A DNA stretch of 61,919 nucleotides from an uncultured Clostridia bacterium (GTDB lineage: Bacteria; Bacillota; Clostridia; Oscillospirales; Ruminococcaceae): the NCBI GenBank assembly GCA_947628615.1, contig CANRAO010000008.1, positions 1 through 61,919 on the forward strand, in the 5' to 3' direction. Shown in pieces: positions 29,777-37,896 of the stretch. The first letter of the stretch is position 1, and every line of letters begins with the position of its first letter. The notes below the pieces were generated by a model. That model did no database searches and was not told the origin of the DNA. It saw only the letters and a list, made by a program, of their open reading frames with translations. The position numbers and the translations under genes are program-made.

Positions 29777-29810
29777 AGGTGATTCCTAATTTTTGGGGTC
29801 ACTTGTTTTT
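29777..29810 (+). terminator. Terminator of the pseudokinase gene
   Basis: A 10-bp stem with three wobble pairs (AGGTGATTCC against GGGGTCACTT), then GTTTTT. Confidence 0.75.
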
Positions 29811-29860
29811 ATGAATTATAAAATAAAAATTAAACTTATGTGAATGATTGTTCTGTATCC

Positions 29861-29889
29861 TTGACTAAGCTGTTTTGCTGTGCTAGTAT
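29861..29889 (+). promoter_or_regulatory. Promoter of pfkA
   Basis: TTGACT, 17 bp, TAGTAT with TGC directly before the -10 (extended -10). Confidence 0.7.
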
Positions 29890-29938
29890 ATTTACTGAAC
29901 CATTTTATTATCAACATTTTATTGGAGGCAAAATTATT

Positions 29939-30901
29939 ATGGTAAAAACTATCGGAGTTTTAACGAGCGGAGGAGATGCTCCGGGAATGAACGCTGCGGT
30001 TAGAGCAGTAACAAGAGCGGCTCTTAACAAGGGATTAAAAGTGTTTGGTATACGCAGGGGATATAACGGATTAATAAACGGCGATATTTTTGAAATGAAT
30101 GCAAGAACTGTTTCGGGAATAATCCAAAGAGGAGGAACAGTATTATATACTGCACGCTGTCCTGAATTTAAAACCGAAGAAGGAGTTTCAAAGGCAACGG
30201 AAACCTGTAAAAAGCTAGGTCTTGACGGAATTGTTGTTATTGGCGGTGACGGCTCATTTAGAGGCGCAGCTGATCTTTCAGCACATGGCATACCCTGTAT
30301 TGGTCTGCCTGGAACTATTGATAATGATATAGCTTGTACTGAATACACAATTGGCTATGATACAGCTATGAACACAGCAATGGAAATGGTCGATAAGCTA
30401 AAGGATACAACTCAGTCACACGACAGATGCTCAGTTGTTGAGGTTATGGGAAGAAGAGCAGGATATATTGCAGTTAATGTTGCGTTGGCTGTAGGTGCTG
30501 AATGTGCTATCACTCTTGAAGAGGGATATGACTTGGAGAAAATCATTAAAAAGATTCTTGCTAACAGGGCATCGGGAAAAACACACTCTATCATTATTGT
30601 TTCAGAGGGAATAGGAAACTCTGAACAAATTGCAAGGGATATAGAGGAAAAGACTGGTATTGAGTCCAGGGCTACGATTTTAGGTCACGTTCAAAGAGGA
30701 GGCTCTCCCACGCTTCGTGACAGAATTGTGGCAACAGAAATGGGTTACTATGCTGTTGAGCTTTTAGAAAAGGGAATCGGTAACAGGGTAATTGGCCTGA
30801 GGGATAACAAGGTCTATGACGTTGATATTCAGGAAGCGCTTACTATGACAAAGCCTTTTGACAGTAAGATCTATCAGATTCTAAACGATACGGCATACTA
30901 G
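29939..30901 (+). CDS. pfkA: ATP-dependent 6-phosphofructokinase
   Basis: 320 residues, the usual PfkA length. GVLTSGGDAPGMNAA, GGDGSFRGA, the catalytic PGTIDNDI and MGRRAGYIA. GGDGS together with the Gly of PGTIDND marks the ATP-using group; pyrophosphate enzymes carry GGDD and PKTIDND. Phosphorylates fructose 6-phosphate in glycolysis. GGAGG lies upstream of the ATG at 29939; the frame is open further upstream without a ribosome site. Confidence 0.96.
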   Translation: MVKTIGVLTSGGDAPGMNAAVRAVTRAALNKGLKVFGIRRGYNGLINGDIFEMNARTVSGIIQRGGTVLYTARCPEFKTEEGVSKATETCKKLGLDGIVVIGGDGSFRGAADLSAHGIPCIGLPGTIDNDIACTEYTIGYDTAMNTAMEMVDKLKDTTQSHDRCSVVEVMGRRAGYIAVNVALAVGAECAITLEEGYDLEKIIKKILANRASGKTHSIIIVSEGIGNSEQIARDIEEKTGIESRATILGHVQRGGSPTLRDRIVATEMGYYAVELLEKGIGNRVIGLRDNKVYDVDIQEALTMTKPFDSKIYQILNDTAY

Positions 30902-30930
30902 TATGAAAATAAATTATCATACGTGTTTTT
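30901..30930 (+). terminator. Terminator of pfkA
   Basis: GTATGA...TCATAC (6 bp, starting in the stop codon) followed by GTGTTTTT. Confidence 0.65.
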
Positions 30931-31003
30931 GAGCCTTTGCCGCATAAAAGTCAATGCGTTAATTCTGGCATAACCCAAACCGGCTCAAATTCCGCAAAAA
31001 GGC
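30921..31003. repeat. Structured dispersed repeat, copy A
   Basis: Shares TTTTTGAGC, TCAATGCG, AATT-GGCA, AAACCGGCTCAAAT and AAAAAGGC, in the same order and similar spacing, with 33535-33613. The ends TTTGAGCC and GGCTCAAA are inverted repeats, so either strand can fold to a stem. It begins in the T-run of the pfkA terminator. Confidence 0.7.
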
Positions 31004-31033
31004 AAAACTATTAGAATATAGAATAATAAAAAA

Positions 31034-31139
31034 GCATACAGAGTAGGAAATCAGGCGTAAAGTGTCGGGCAGACGGGGAGTTGCTGCTTGAACGAAAAGC
31101 TTAATGCTTGCGGTTTGGTTTCCGCATCCCGCTGAATGC
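31034..31139 (+). promoter_or_regulatory. Tetrahydrofolate (THF) riboswitch
   Basis: The conserved landmarks of the THF aptamer occur in order: AGTAG, GCGTAAAGTG, GGGGAGTTG, AACGAA, GCGGT and CGCATCC-CGCTG, closed by GCAT/ATGC ends. Folate-bound RNA is expected to lower expression of the folate transporter downstream. Identification comes from motif matching by eye. Confidence 0.85.
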
Positions 31140-31185
31140 ATAACGAAGCTTTTCATGCTCCATTATGCACAAAGCATATTTTGAA
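31136..31185 (+). promoter_or_regulatory. Expression platform of the THF riboswitch
   Basis: TGCATAA (31137-31143) can pair with TTATGCA (31163-31169), or the latter can form TATGC-ACAAA-GCATA followed by TTTTG, a weak terminator. The two folds exclude each other, and the first also competes with the aptamer closing stem. Confidence 0.5.
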
Positions 31186-31198
31186 TGGAGGTTTATTT

Positions 31199-31807
31199 AT
31201 GGAAAGCTTTTTTAAATTATTTAAGGATTCAGCTGCTGAGCTGAAAAAGATTAGTACTCTCACAGTTAGCGGTGTATTGATGGCACTATCAATCGTTATG
31301 AGAAATATGGCAATCAATATCACAGCAGATTTGCGAATTACATTTGCCTTTCTTGGTATAATGGCAATTGCAATGCTTTACGGTCCTGTAGTCTGCGTTA
31401 TTGCAAACGTGGGTGTGGACGTTATAGGTTATGTTCTCGATGGCTATAAGGCAAGGGATTATAATTTGGGTCTGCTTGCAGTAAAAATTATAATTTCTCT
31501 TATTTACGGTATATGCTTATACAAAAAGACAACCGGTAAGTCAATTATAATTTCAAGTATAGTTTCAAGAGTTATAGTTGTAGTACTGTGCAATCTGGTA
31601 CTTAATTCAGCAGTACTTTACTATTGCTATACCAATAAAAATTTCCCGTTTATGTCAGCTTCAGAATGGACAGCATTTAGGATCTGGTTCACCCCAAGAC
31701 TGATTAAAAACTGCGTAATGCTGCCAATAGAGCTTGTGATGGTATCACTTCTTTTACCTATGATTTCACAGGCTTATAAAAGAATATTTAAAAAAGCATC
31801 TGCATAA
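31199..31807 (+). CDS. folT: Folate ECF transporter S component
   Basis: 202 residues, five or six membrane helices (TLTVSGVLMALSIVMRNM; FAFLGIMAIAMLYGPVVCV), the ECF S-component plan, with the RITFAF segment seen in FolT-type proteins. It binds folate and docks on the shared EcfT-EcfA module encoded elsewhere. The THF riboswitch directly upstream fixes the substrate. GGAGG precedes the ATG. Confidence 0.9.
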   Translation: MESFFKLFKDSAAELKKISTLTVSGVLMALSIVMRNMAINITADLRITFAFLGIMAIAMLYGPVVCVIANVGVDVIGYVLDGYKARDYNLGLLAVKIIISLIYGICLYKKTTGKSIIISSIVSRVIVVVLCNLVLNSAVLYYCYTNKNFPFMSASEWTAFRIWFTPRLIKNCVMLPIELVMVSLLLPMISQAYKRIFKKASA

Positions 31808-31875
31808 TCTATCTTTTTTTGCAAATTAATGTATTTATCAGATAAAAAAGTATTATTTTGAAAGGTCTTGATAAA

Positions 31876-32700
31876 ATGATAAATGTAGGATTTATCGGTG
31901 CAGGAAATATGGGCTTTGCAATAATGAAAGGCATTGCTGAAAGCGGTCTTTGCAAAAGTATTGATATGGCGACATCCCCCAGCATACAGCTTTCTGCGTT
32001 TGACACCGATAGTGAAAAGCTCAAAAGGCTGGAACAGTTCAATGTTTCAGTTTGTACATCGTCAAAGGAATTGGCAGAAAGATGTAAATATATTTTTCTT
32101 GCTATAAAGCCCCAGCAATTAGACGAAGTTTTAGATGATATAAAAGATAAGATAACAAGTGATAGTGTGATAATTTCTATATGTGCCGGAATAACAGGGG
32201 AATATATAAAATCAAGAACGAACTCAGATGTTAAGGTGGTTTTGGTAATGCCCAATACACCTCTTTTGCTGGGTGAGGGAGCTTCAGCTTTGGCAAAGGT
32301 AGAACCTGTTTCTGACGATGAATTTAAACTGGTATGTCGCATATTTACCTCCTGCGGAGAGATATCTGTTATTGATAAAGACAAGATGAAAGAGATTATT
32401 GCGATCAATGGCTCATCGCCGGCATTTATATATCTTTACGCTAAGGCTTTTGCAGACTATGCCGAGTCTGTTGGAATTGAGAAACCGGTTGCTCTAAAGC
32501 TTTTTGCTAAGACTCTTATCGGTTCAGCTAAGATGATAACCGACAGTGGTAATTCTATTGATGAACTGATAAAAATGGTTTCATCAAAGGGCGGAACTAC
32601 CATTGCAGGTCTTGAAAAGCTAAGAGAGGGCGATTTGGAGGGTACGGTAAAGAAAGCCTGTGAGGCTTGCACAAAAAGAGCCTATGAGCTATCCAAATAG
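31876..32700 (+). CDS. proC: Pyrroline-5-carboxylate reductase
   Basis: 274 residues. N-terminal NAD(P)-binding motif VGFIGAGNMGFAI, VMPNTPLLLGEGASAL, and the C-terminal SSKGGTTIAGLEKL signature. Reduces pyrroline-5-carboxylate to proline, the last step of proline synthesis. ATG 31876 gives the standard N-terminus; AAAGG is 11 nt upstream. Probably transcribed with folT (68-bp gap). Confidence 0.95.
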   Translation: MINVGFIGAGNMGFAIMKGIAESGLCKSIDMATSPSIQLSAFDTDSEKLKRLEQFNVSVCTSSKELAERCKYIFLAIKPQQLDEVLDDIKDKITSDSVIISICAGITGEYIKSRTNSDVKVVLVMPNTPLLLGEGASALAKVEPVSDDEFKLVCRIFTSCGEISVIDKDKMKEIIAINGSSPAFIYLYAKAFADYAESVGIEKPVALKLFAKTLIGSAKMITDSGNSIDELIKMVSSKGGTTIAGLEKLREGDLEGTVKKACEACTKRAYELSK

Positions 32701-32789
32701 AGGCAAGAGGCAAGATTTTGCAAGAGATTTGAAACAGAAGACAAGATACAAAACATTTGATATTTTCAAAGTATATTGTGAAAAAAGAC

Positions 32790-32816
32790 AACGGCGGCTC
32801 GCTGTTTTGCTTTTTA
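32790..32816 (+). terminator. Terminator after proC
   Basis: AACGGCG-GCT-CGCTGTT, 7-bp stem with a 3-nt loop, then TTGCTTTTTA. Confidence 0.65.
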
Positions 32817-32835
32817 TATTCGGCACATAGTAAAG

Positions 32836-32864
32836 TAATATATGTTTGTCCTAAAGCATATAAT
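32836..32864 (+). promoter_or_regulatory. Sigma-E-like sporulation promoter
   Basis: TAATATA, 14 bp, CATATAAT fits the mother-cell sigma-E consensus (KMATATT-N14-CATACAAT) with two mismatches, 35 bp before the SpoIIM-like start. Confidence 0.5.
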
Positions 32865-32899
32865 CAACTAACGAAGTTAAAAAACAGGGAGTTGATTAT

Positions 32900-33493
32900 A
32901 TGACAGAAAGAACGTCAAAGCCAAATGTTATATTCAGAATAATGCTTCTTATGATTATCGGAGTATTAATCGGAACATTGGCTTTTTCTTTTTTAAAGAC
33001 AAGCACACTGAGCGATTTAAACTTAGTAAATAATGATTATCTGTCAATGAGAGAAAACGGCGATTATATTGAGATCCTATATAGTTCTCTTTTAAATTCA
33101 TCAGTACTTATAATTTTGCTGTTTCTGCTTGGTTTTTGTGCTATTGCTCAGCCAGCGGCGGTTTTAGTTCCTGTTTATAAGGGATTGGGCTTTGGCGTAA
33201 CAATTGCACAGATATATTCAAAAAACGGTTTCAACGGCTTTTTTACAGCTTTTCTGCTCATTTTACCTTGTGCATTGGTATCGTCCTATGCACTGTTTAT
33301 AGCTGTTAGAGAGTCAATAAAAATGTCGAACCGTTTTTTTTCACAAGCCTTTTTAGACAAGCGCTCTGAAAGTACCAGTATAAATGAGTATGTAAGGCTG
33401 TATGCTGTAAAGTTCCTGGTTTTAGAGGCTGTTACCGCTGTGTCTGCTGCGGTTGACTGCCTTAGTTCTTTGGTGTATAATGTGTTAAAGTAA
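32900..33493 (+). CDS. SpoIIM-like integral membrane protein
   Basis: 197 residues, about five membrane helices, short soluble loop after helix 1. The segment PVYKGLGFGVTIAQIYSKNGFNGFF then LLILPCALVSS is characteristic of the SpoIIM/DUF95 fold (a GFxxG turn, then LP). SpoIIM works with SpoIID and SpoIIP in peptidoglycan remodelling for engulfment. The sigma-E-like promoter upstream supports a sporulation role. GGGAG upstream of the ATG. Other DUF95 proteins have no known role in spores, hence moderate certainty. Confidence 0.65.
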   Translation: MTERTSKPNVIFRIMLLMIIGVLIGTLAFSFLKTSTLSDLNLVNNDYLSMRENGDYIEILYSSLLNSSVLIILLFLLGFCAIAQPAAVLVPVYKGLGFGVTIAQIYSKNGFNGFFTAFLLILPCALVSSYALFIAVRESIKMSNRFFSQAFLDKRSESTSINEYVRLYAVKFLVLEAVTAVSAAVDCLSSLVYNVLK

Positions 33494-33514
33494 CTTAGTT
33501 TAGGGAAAGTATAG

Positions 33515-33543
33515 CGTGAAAATACTTTTTCACGTACGTTTTT
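33515..33543 (+). terminator. Terminator after the SpoIIM-like gene
   Basis: CGTGAAAA-TACT-TTTTCACG, perfect 8-bp stem, then TACGTTTTT. Confidence 0.75.
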
Positions 33544-33613
33544 GAGCTTTACTGCAAATATCAATGCGGCAATTTCGGCAGAGCCGAAACCGGCTCAAAT
33601 CCGTTAAAAAGGC
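33535..33613. repeat. Structured dispersed repeat, copy B
   Basis: Second copy of the element at 30921-31003, again starting at a terminator T-run. Internal stems TTTCGGC-AGA-GCCGAAA and GAGCCG-AAAC-CGGCTC are alternatives to the outer TTTGAGC/GCTCAAA pairing. It ends 14 bp before the next ATG, so it forms the leader of the DUF624 gene. Confidence 0.7.
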
Positions 33614-33626
33614 ATGGTGATTTTAA

Positions 33627-34517
33627 ATGGGATTTTTCAGTAACTATGAAAATGCAGGACCGGGTATTCCGAAGGCTCCGCAGGAGAAAACAGATTTCTT
33701 TAAATTCTTTGAAATTTACGGACGGCGTTTCTGGAAGTTGATGGAGTTAAATCTTATGTATTTTATTTTTTATCTTCCACTGCTTCTGGGTATGACAATA
33801 TTGTTTAAAGAAACAATTAGTGTAAATATTAAGGCTGTGGGAATAGGCGCATTGGGAATTATTTTTATTTTAACGATAGGACCGGCAACTGCGGGTTTTA
33901 CAAAGGTTATAAGAAATTACTCTCAGGAGAGAAATGCTTTTGTATTTGCTGATTTTTTTGATACATTCAAAAAATGCTATAGGCAATCTTTTATAATGGG
34001 AATTATAGATGTAATTTTCTCAGTTGGATTTGTGGTGTCGGTTATTTCCTACAGCACATGGGCTCAGCAGAATTCAATTATGTATATTCCGTTTATCATA
34101 TGTCTTAGCTGTATGCTGATGTTTATAATGATGCACTTTTACATTTATCAGCTGATAGTTTCGACAAATCTGTCTTTAATGCAGATAATTAAAAATTCGT
34201 TTCTGTTGGTCGGAATAAGCGTTAAGAGATGCTTATTTAATATAATTATTATTGCAATTATTGTATTTCTAATTTTATTTTTCTACCCGTATTCGGTATT
34301 TGTTGTTCCGTTCTTGCCTATTAGCTTCGGATGCTTTTTGATCTGCTTTAACTGTTATCCGTTTATCAGAAAATATGTAATTCAGCCTTATTACAAGGCA
34401 AGAGGAGAGGAAAGTCCCGAGTTTGATTACCTAAAAGACGATGGTGAGACTGTCTTTGAGGACAAAGGAGGTACGGAAACTCCAATAAAGAAACAGAGAA
34501 GACGAAATATAAAATAA
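33627..34517 (+). CDS. DUF624 (YesL-family) membrane protein
   Basis: 296 residues, about six membrane helices, and the N-terminal pattern KFFEIYGRRFWKLMELNLMYFIFYLPLL-type front followed by GPATAGFTKVIRNY, found in YesL/DUF624 proteins often encoded with carbohydrate importers. The cytosolic C-terminus is acidic and then ends KKQRRRNIK. Function unknown. GGTGA 6 nt before the ATG. No transporter genes are adjacent. Confidence 0.75.
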   Translation: MGFFSNYENAGPGIPKAPQEKTDFFKFFEIYGRRFWKLMELNLMYFIFYLPLLLGMTILFKETISVNIKAVGIGALGIIFILTIGPATAGFTKVIRNYSQERNAFVFADFFDTFKKCYRQSFIMGIIDVIFSVGFVVSVISYSTWAQQNSIMYIPFIICLSCMLMFIMMHFYIYQLIVSTNLSLMQIIKNSFLLVGISVKRCLFNIIIIAIIVFLILFFYPYSVFVVPFLPISFGCFLICFNCYPFIRKYVIQPYYKARGEESPEFDYLKDDGETVFEDKGGTETPIKKQRRRNIK

Positions 34518-34525
34518 TTATACTA

Positions 34526-34560
34526 AAACCGCCGTTAATAATAAAGCATAACGGCGGTTT
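34526..34560. terminator. Convergent terminator
   Basis: AAACCGCCGTTA...TAACGGCGGTTT, perfect 12-bp stem with an 11-nt loop, between the DUF624 gene (+) and the next minus-strand gene. Confidence 0.85.
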
Positions 34561-34640
34561 GCTGTTATTTTATGAAATTACCGGCAGCGATTTGATTTTG
34601 TATCTAACACGAACAGGATCACACAGCGATTTGTATTAAA

Positions 34641-35075
34641 TTACAGAAATTCACGAATGTCTGCGGTTAGCTTTTCCTCAAGATGGATTAGACGTTTTGT
34701 GATGTCTTTGGAATTTTCATCAGCGGCTTCGTACTGATTCAGATATCTGTTAAGTGTTTTTACTCCCATATTACAGCCGTCTGTTATAAGGTCTGCTATA
34801 GTTGAATCTGTATCTTCAGCGGCGAGCTTCACATTGGTTTTTATCCACGACATACTTTTTGCCATAGGATTGGGATTTTTCCCTTCGTCATGAAATCTGT
34901 CAAGACTGGTTTGAATTTCGTCTTTTAGAACCTCGTGTTCGGATTTACACTCTGACAGGCAGGTTCTGAAATAATCGCTTTGTACATGATCCATAACCTC
35001 GTCTATTGACGCAACACCCATTTTGATTCCTGCATCACATTCTCTAAGCAATTTTATGGTATCTTGTTCAATCAT
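34641..35075 (-). CDS. Predicted four-helix, ferritin-like protein of unknown function
   Basis: 144 residues, no signal or membrane helix, nearly all helix. Repeated acidic heptads and spaced Glu/His (DEVMDHVQSDYFRTCLSEC; SEHEVLKDEI) suggest a ferritin-like bundle related to DUF2383-type proteins; whether metal is bound cannot be decided. AAGGAGA precedes the ATG. Neighbour of an HD-domain gene on the same strand, with a terminator between them, so it is a separate unit. Confidence 0.65.
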   Translation of the reverse strand: MIEQDTIKLLRECDAGIKMGVASIDEVMDHVQSDYFRTCLSECKSEHEVLKDEIQTSLDRFHDEGKNPNPMAKSMSWIKTNVKLAAEDTDSTIADLITDGCNMGVKTLNRYLNQYEAADENSKDITKRLIHLEEKLTADIREFL

Positions 35076-35137
35076 AATAATTATCTCCTTTAAGTTTTTA
35101 TATATAATATATCCATTTTTATAATTTATATTTACGC

Positions 35138-35178
35138 AAAAAAACGGCAGACCCTGTTTTAAGGGAATACCGTTTTTT
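35138..35178 (-). terminator. Terminator of the HD-domain gene
   Basis: AAAAAACGG...CCGTTTTTT with inner CCCT/AGGG stem, 15 bp past the stop on the minus strand. Confidence 0.8.
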
Positions 35179-35193
35179 CATATATTATGTAAT

Positions 35194-35784
35194 TTATCCG
35201 TTTCTGCCTTCGACTAAAAATGTAGCTTCCATATCAGCAATATTAAGCACCAATGCCAGTGGGAACTTATCAAGTGCGTTTCCTACTGTGTTTTTGTTTT
35301 CCTCACCTGAAAAGCCCATGTGATAGCGTATTGCAAACGCTTCATCTCTTGAAAGCCTCATATATCCGCTAATCATATAAACAGATTTCTCTCCGTGACC
35401 GTAGGGAAGATTATCTTCAAACTGATAGTATGGAACTTTAGTCCACTGACCGCTCTCGTCTTTAACGTTTCGCATACTGGTTTTATATACATTTATTTTG
35501 CACATATCGTGTAAAAGAGCAACTATTGCAATCGTTTCATCGCTGAAGGATAAGCCGAATTCATCTTTTATCTTTTCACGGCTGAGGTAATCCTTTAAAC
35601 ATTTATATACATTTATACTGTGCTCTGCAAGTCCGCCTTCGTATGCTCCGTGGTATTTTGTCGACGCAGGGGCTTTGAAAAAGTCGCATTTTTTCTTATC
35701 CGTAAGATACTCCAAAAGCTCTTTTGCACCATCACGTTTGATATTTTCAGTATATATCTTTGTAAATTCTTCTTTTAATGTCAT
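35194..35784 (-). CDS. HD-domain phosphohydrolase-like protein
   Basis: 196 residues. HD motif LLHDMCKINVY near residue 92, an upstream His in GGLAEHSINV and further His residues (GHGEKS; IRYHMGF) that could complete the metal site. Predicted metal-dependent phosphohydrolase, substrate unknown. ATG 35784 has GGAGA 8 nt upstream; the frame extends 19 codons further but without a ribosome site. Confidence 0.8.
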   Translation of the reverse strand: MTLKEEFTKIYTENIKRDGAKELLEYLTDKKKCDFFKAPASTKYHGAYEGGLAEHSINVYKCLKDYLSREKIKDEFGLSFSDETIAIVALLHDMCKINVYKTSMRNVKDESGQWTKVPYYQFEDNLPYGHGEKSVYMISGYMRLSRDEAFAIRYHMGFSGEENKNTVGNALDKFPLALVLNIADMEATFLVEGRNG

Positions 35785-35870
35785 AATTATTCTCCTTTTT
35801 ATTTTAAACAATAGAATTACTATATACCTAAAGTATATCATAAAACAAAATTAAAATAAAGCCCATTTAC

Positions 35871-35899
35871 TTGATTTATATATCAATCTGTGGTATTAT
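35871..35899 (+). promoter_or_regulatory. Promoter of glmS
   Basis: TTGATT, 17 bp, TATTAT with TGG before the -10. The leader is about 65 nt, too short for a glmS ribozyme. Confidence 0.65.
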
Positions 35900-35973
35900 A
35901 TTAGAAAATATATTTGCAATTACATACAGAAAGAAATATTGCATAAACAGGTAATGATAGGAGACGTATTTTT

Positions 35974-37794
35974 ATGTGCGGAATAGTAGGTTATGTTGGA
36001 CAAAAAGACTGTACAAAAATATTGCTAGACTCGTTGTCAAAGCTTGAATACAGAGGATATGACTCTGCCGGTGTGGCAGTAATTCATAATGGGAACATTG
36101 TAACAAAGAAGAATAAAGGACGTCTTTCAGGTCTTAGAGAAAAGATGGATAAAGAGGGTTGGCTCAAGGGGAACTGCGGAATAGGTCATACGCGCTGGGC
36201 AACTCATGGAGAGCCGTCGGATATTAATTCTCACCCTCACGGAAATGCAAATATAACTATTGTTCATAACGGTATTATTGAAAATTATAAAAAAATCAAG
36301 GACTTTTTAGAGAATAAAGGATATGAATTTACTAGCCAGACCGATACTGAGACTGTAGCTAAGCTGTTGGATTTTTACTATAACGGTAACCCTCGTGAAA
36401 CTATTGCTAAGGCTGTATCGGAAATTGAAGGCTCATATGCTTTGGGTATTTTATTCAAAGACTTTCCAAATGAGATTTTTGCAGTGCGCAAGGATTCTCC
36501 GCTGATTGTAGGAAGAGGCGAGGGAGAAAGCTTCATTGCATCTGATGTGCCTGCAATAATCAAGTATACTAAAAAATACTACCTGCTTGATGAAGACGAA
36601 ATAGCAGTTTTAAAGGCTGATGAAATCAAGTTTTATGACATTCACGGAATGAGCGTTCAAAAAGAGCTATTAACTGCTAACTGGGATTTAGAAGCTGCTG
36701 AAAAGAGCGGTTATGAGCATTTTATGCTGAAGGAAATTCATGAGCAGCCAAATGCCATTAAAATGACGATTTCGCCGAGAATAGTTGACGGTATGCCTGA
36801 CTTTTCTGAATCAGGTATTTCGAGAGAGCTTTTAAACAGCTTTGAACATATATTTATCGTTGCGTGCGGAACAGCTATGTATGCAGGTACTGTTGGTAAG
36901 TATGTAATAGAAAGGCTTGCAAGAATACCCGTAACTGTAGATGTAGCCTCAGAGTTCAGATACAGAAACCCTATTCTGACCGATAAGGATTTGGTTATAC
37001 TGGTTTCTCAGTCGGGTGAAACGGCTGATACGCTTGCATCTCTCAGGCTGGCAAAGAAAATCGGTGCAAAAACTATGTCGATTGTCAATGTGAAAGGCTC
37101 GTCAATTGCGAGAGAATCTGATTATGTTGTTTATTCACACGCAGGACCAGAAATTTCAGTAGCGTCTACTAAAGCGTATATGGTGCAGATTTCAGTATTT
37201 TATCTTCTTGCCTTTGAACTTGCATATTCAAACGGAATTATCACTGAGGACGAATGTAAACGTCTTGTATCTGTTCTTCAGTCAATTCCTGAGAAGATTG
37301 AAGAGGTTCTTAAAGATAAAGACGGTGTATCGTATGTTGCTTCACAGCTTATTGGCACGAACAGTCTCTTCTATATAGGCAGAGGTCTAGATTATGCACT
37401 TAGTATGGAGGGTTCTTTAAAGCTCAAGGAAATATCTTATATTCATTCTGAGGCTTATGCAGCCGGCGAACTCAAGCACGGACCTATCTCACTTGTCAAT
37501 GACGGAATGCCCGTTATAGCTGTTGCTACTCAGAGAGAACTGTTTGATAAGACGATAAGCAATGTAAAAGAGGTCAAGGCAAGGGGAGCAAAGGTTATTC
37601 TTGTAACACATTCCTCTATGAGCGTGGACGAGGACGCTGCGGATTTTGTAATTGAACTGCCAACCACCGATGATATGCTTATGCCTATGATCGCGGCAGT
37701 GCCGCTTCAGCTTATCGCATATTATACATCGGTTCTTAAAGGCAACGATGTTGATAAACCGAGAAATCTGGCAAAATCAGTTACTGTTGAATAG
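35974..37794 (+). CDS. glmS: Glutamine-fructose-6-phosphate aminotransferase
   Basis: 606 residues, standard size. N-terminal glutaminase starts MCGIVGYVG with Cys2 as nucleophile; GHTRWATHGEPS and HNGIIENY follow. Two SIS domains (CGTAMYAG; VSQSGETADT; STKAYMVQ) and the C-terminal KPRNLAKSVTVE complete the isomerase half. Makes glucosamine 6-phosphate for cell-wall precursors. AGGAG before the ATG. Confidence 0.97.
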   Translation: MCGIVGYVGQKDCTKILLDSLSKLEYRGYDSAGVAVIHNGNIVTKKNKGRLSGLREKMDKEGWLKGNCGIGHTRWATHGEPSDINSHPHGNANITIVHNGIIENYKKIKDFLENKGYEFTSQTDTETVAKLLDFYYNGNPRETIAKAVSEIEGSYALGILFKDFPNEIFAVRKDSPLIVGRGEGESFIASDVPAIIKYTKKYYLLDEDEIAVLKADEIKFYDIHGMSVQKELLTANWDLEAAEKSGYEHFMLKEIHEQPNAIKMTISPRIVDGMPDFSESGISRELLNSFEHIFIVACGTAMYAGTVGKYVIERLARIPVTVDVASEFRYRNPILTDKDLVILVSQSGETADTLASLRLAKKIGAKTMSIVNVKGSSIARESDYVVYSHAGPEISVASTKAYMVQISVFYLLAFELAYSNGIITEDECKRLVSVLQSIPEKIEEVLKDKDGVSYVASQLIGTNSLFYIGRGLDYALSMEGSLKLKEISYIHSEAYAAGELKHGPISLVNDGMPVIAVATQRELFDKTISNVKEVKARGAKVILVTHSSMSVDEDAADFVIELPTTDDMLMPMIAAVPLQLIAYYTSVLKGNDVDKPRNLAKSVTVE

Positions 37795-37800
37795 TTTAAT

Positions 37801-37830
37801 GGGCAGCTTTATAGCTGCCCGCACTATTTT
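37801..37830 (+). terminator. Terminator after glmS
   Basis: GGGCAGCT-TTAT-AGCTGCCC, perfect 8-bp stem, then a short T-run (ACTATTTTCTT). Confidence 0.75.
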
Positions 37831-37896
37831 CTTAGTGTTTATTAAAAAATCATGCTATCTCTTGCTTCTTGTTTCTTGTATCTAATAGGAGGTTTT

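Noticed and set aside
29939-30901. Pyrophosphate-dependent phosphofructokinase
   Set aside because: The active site has GGDGS and PGTIDND, the ATP-type residues, not GGDD and PKTIDND.
35900-35973. glmS ribozyme upstream of glmS
   Set aside because: The leader after the predicted promoter is only about 70 nt and none of the ribozyme core motifs is visible.
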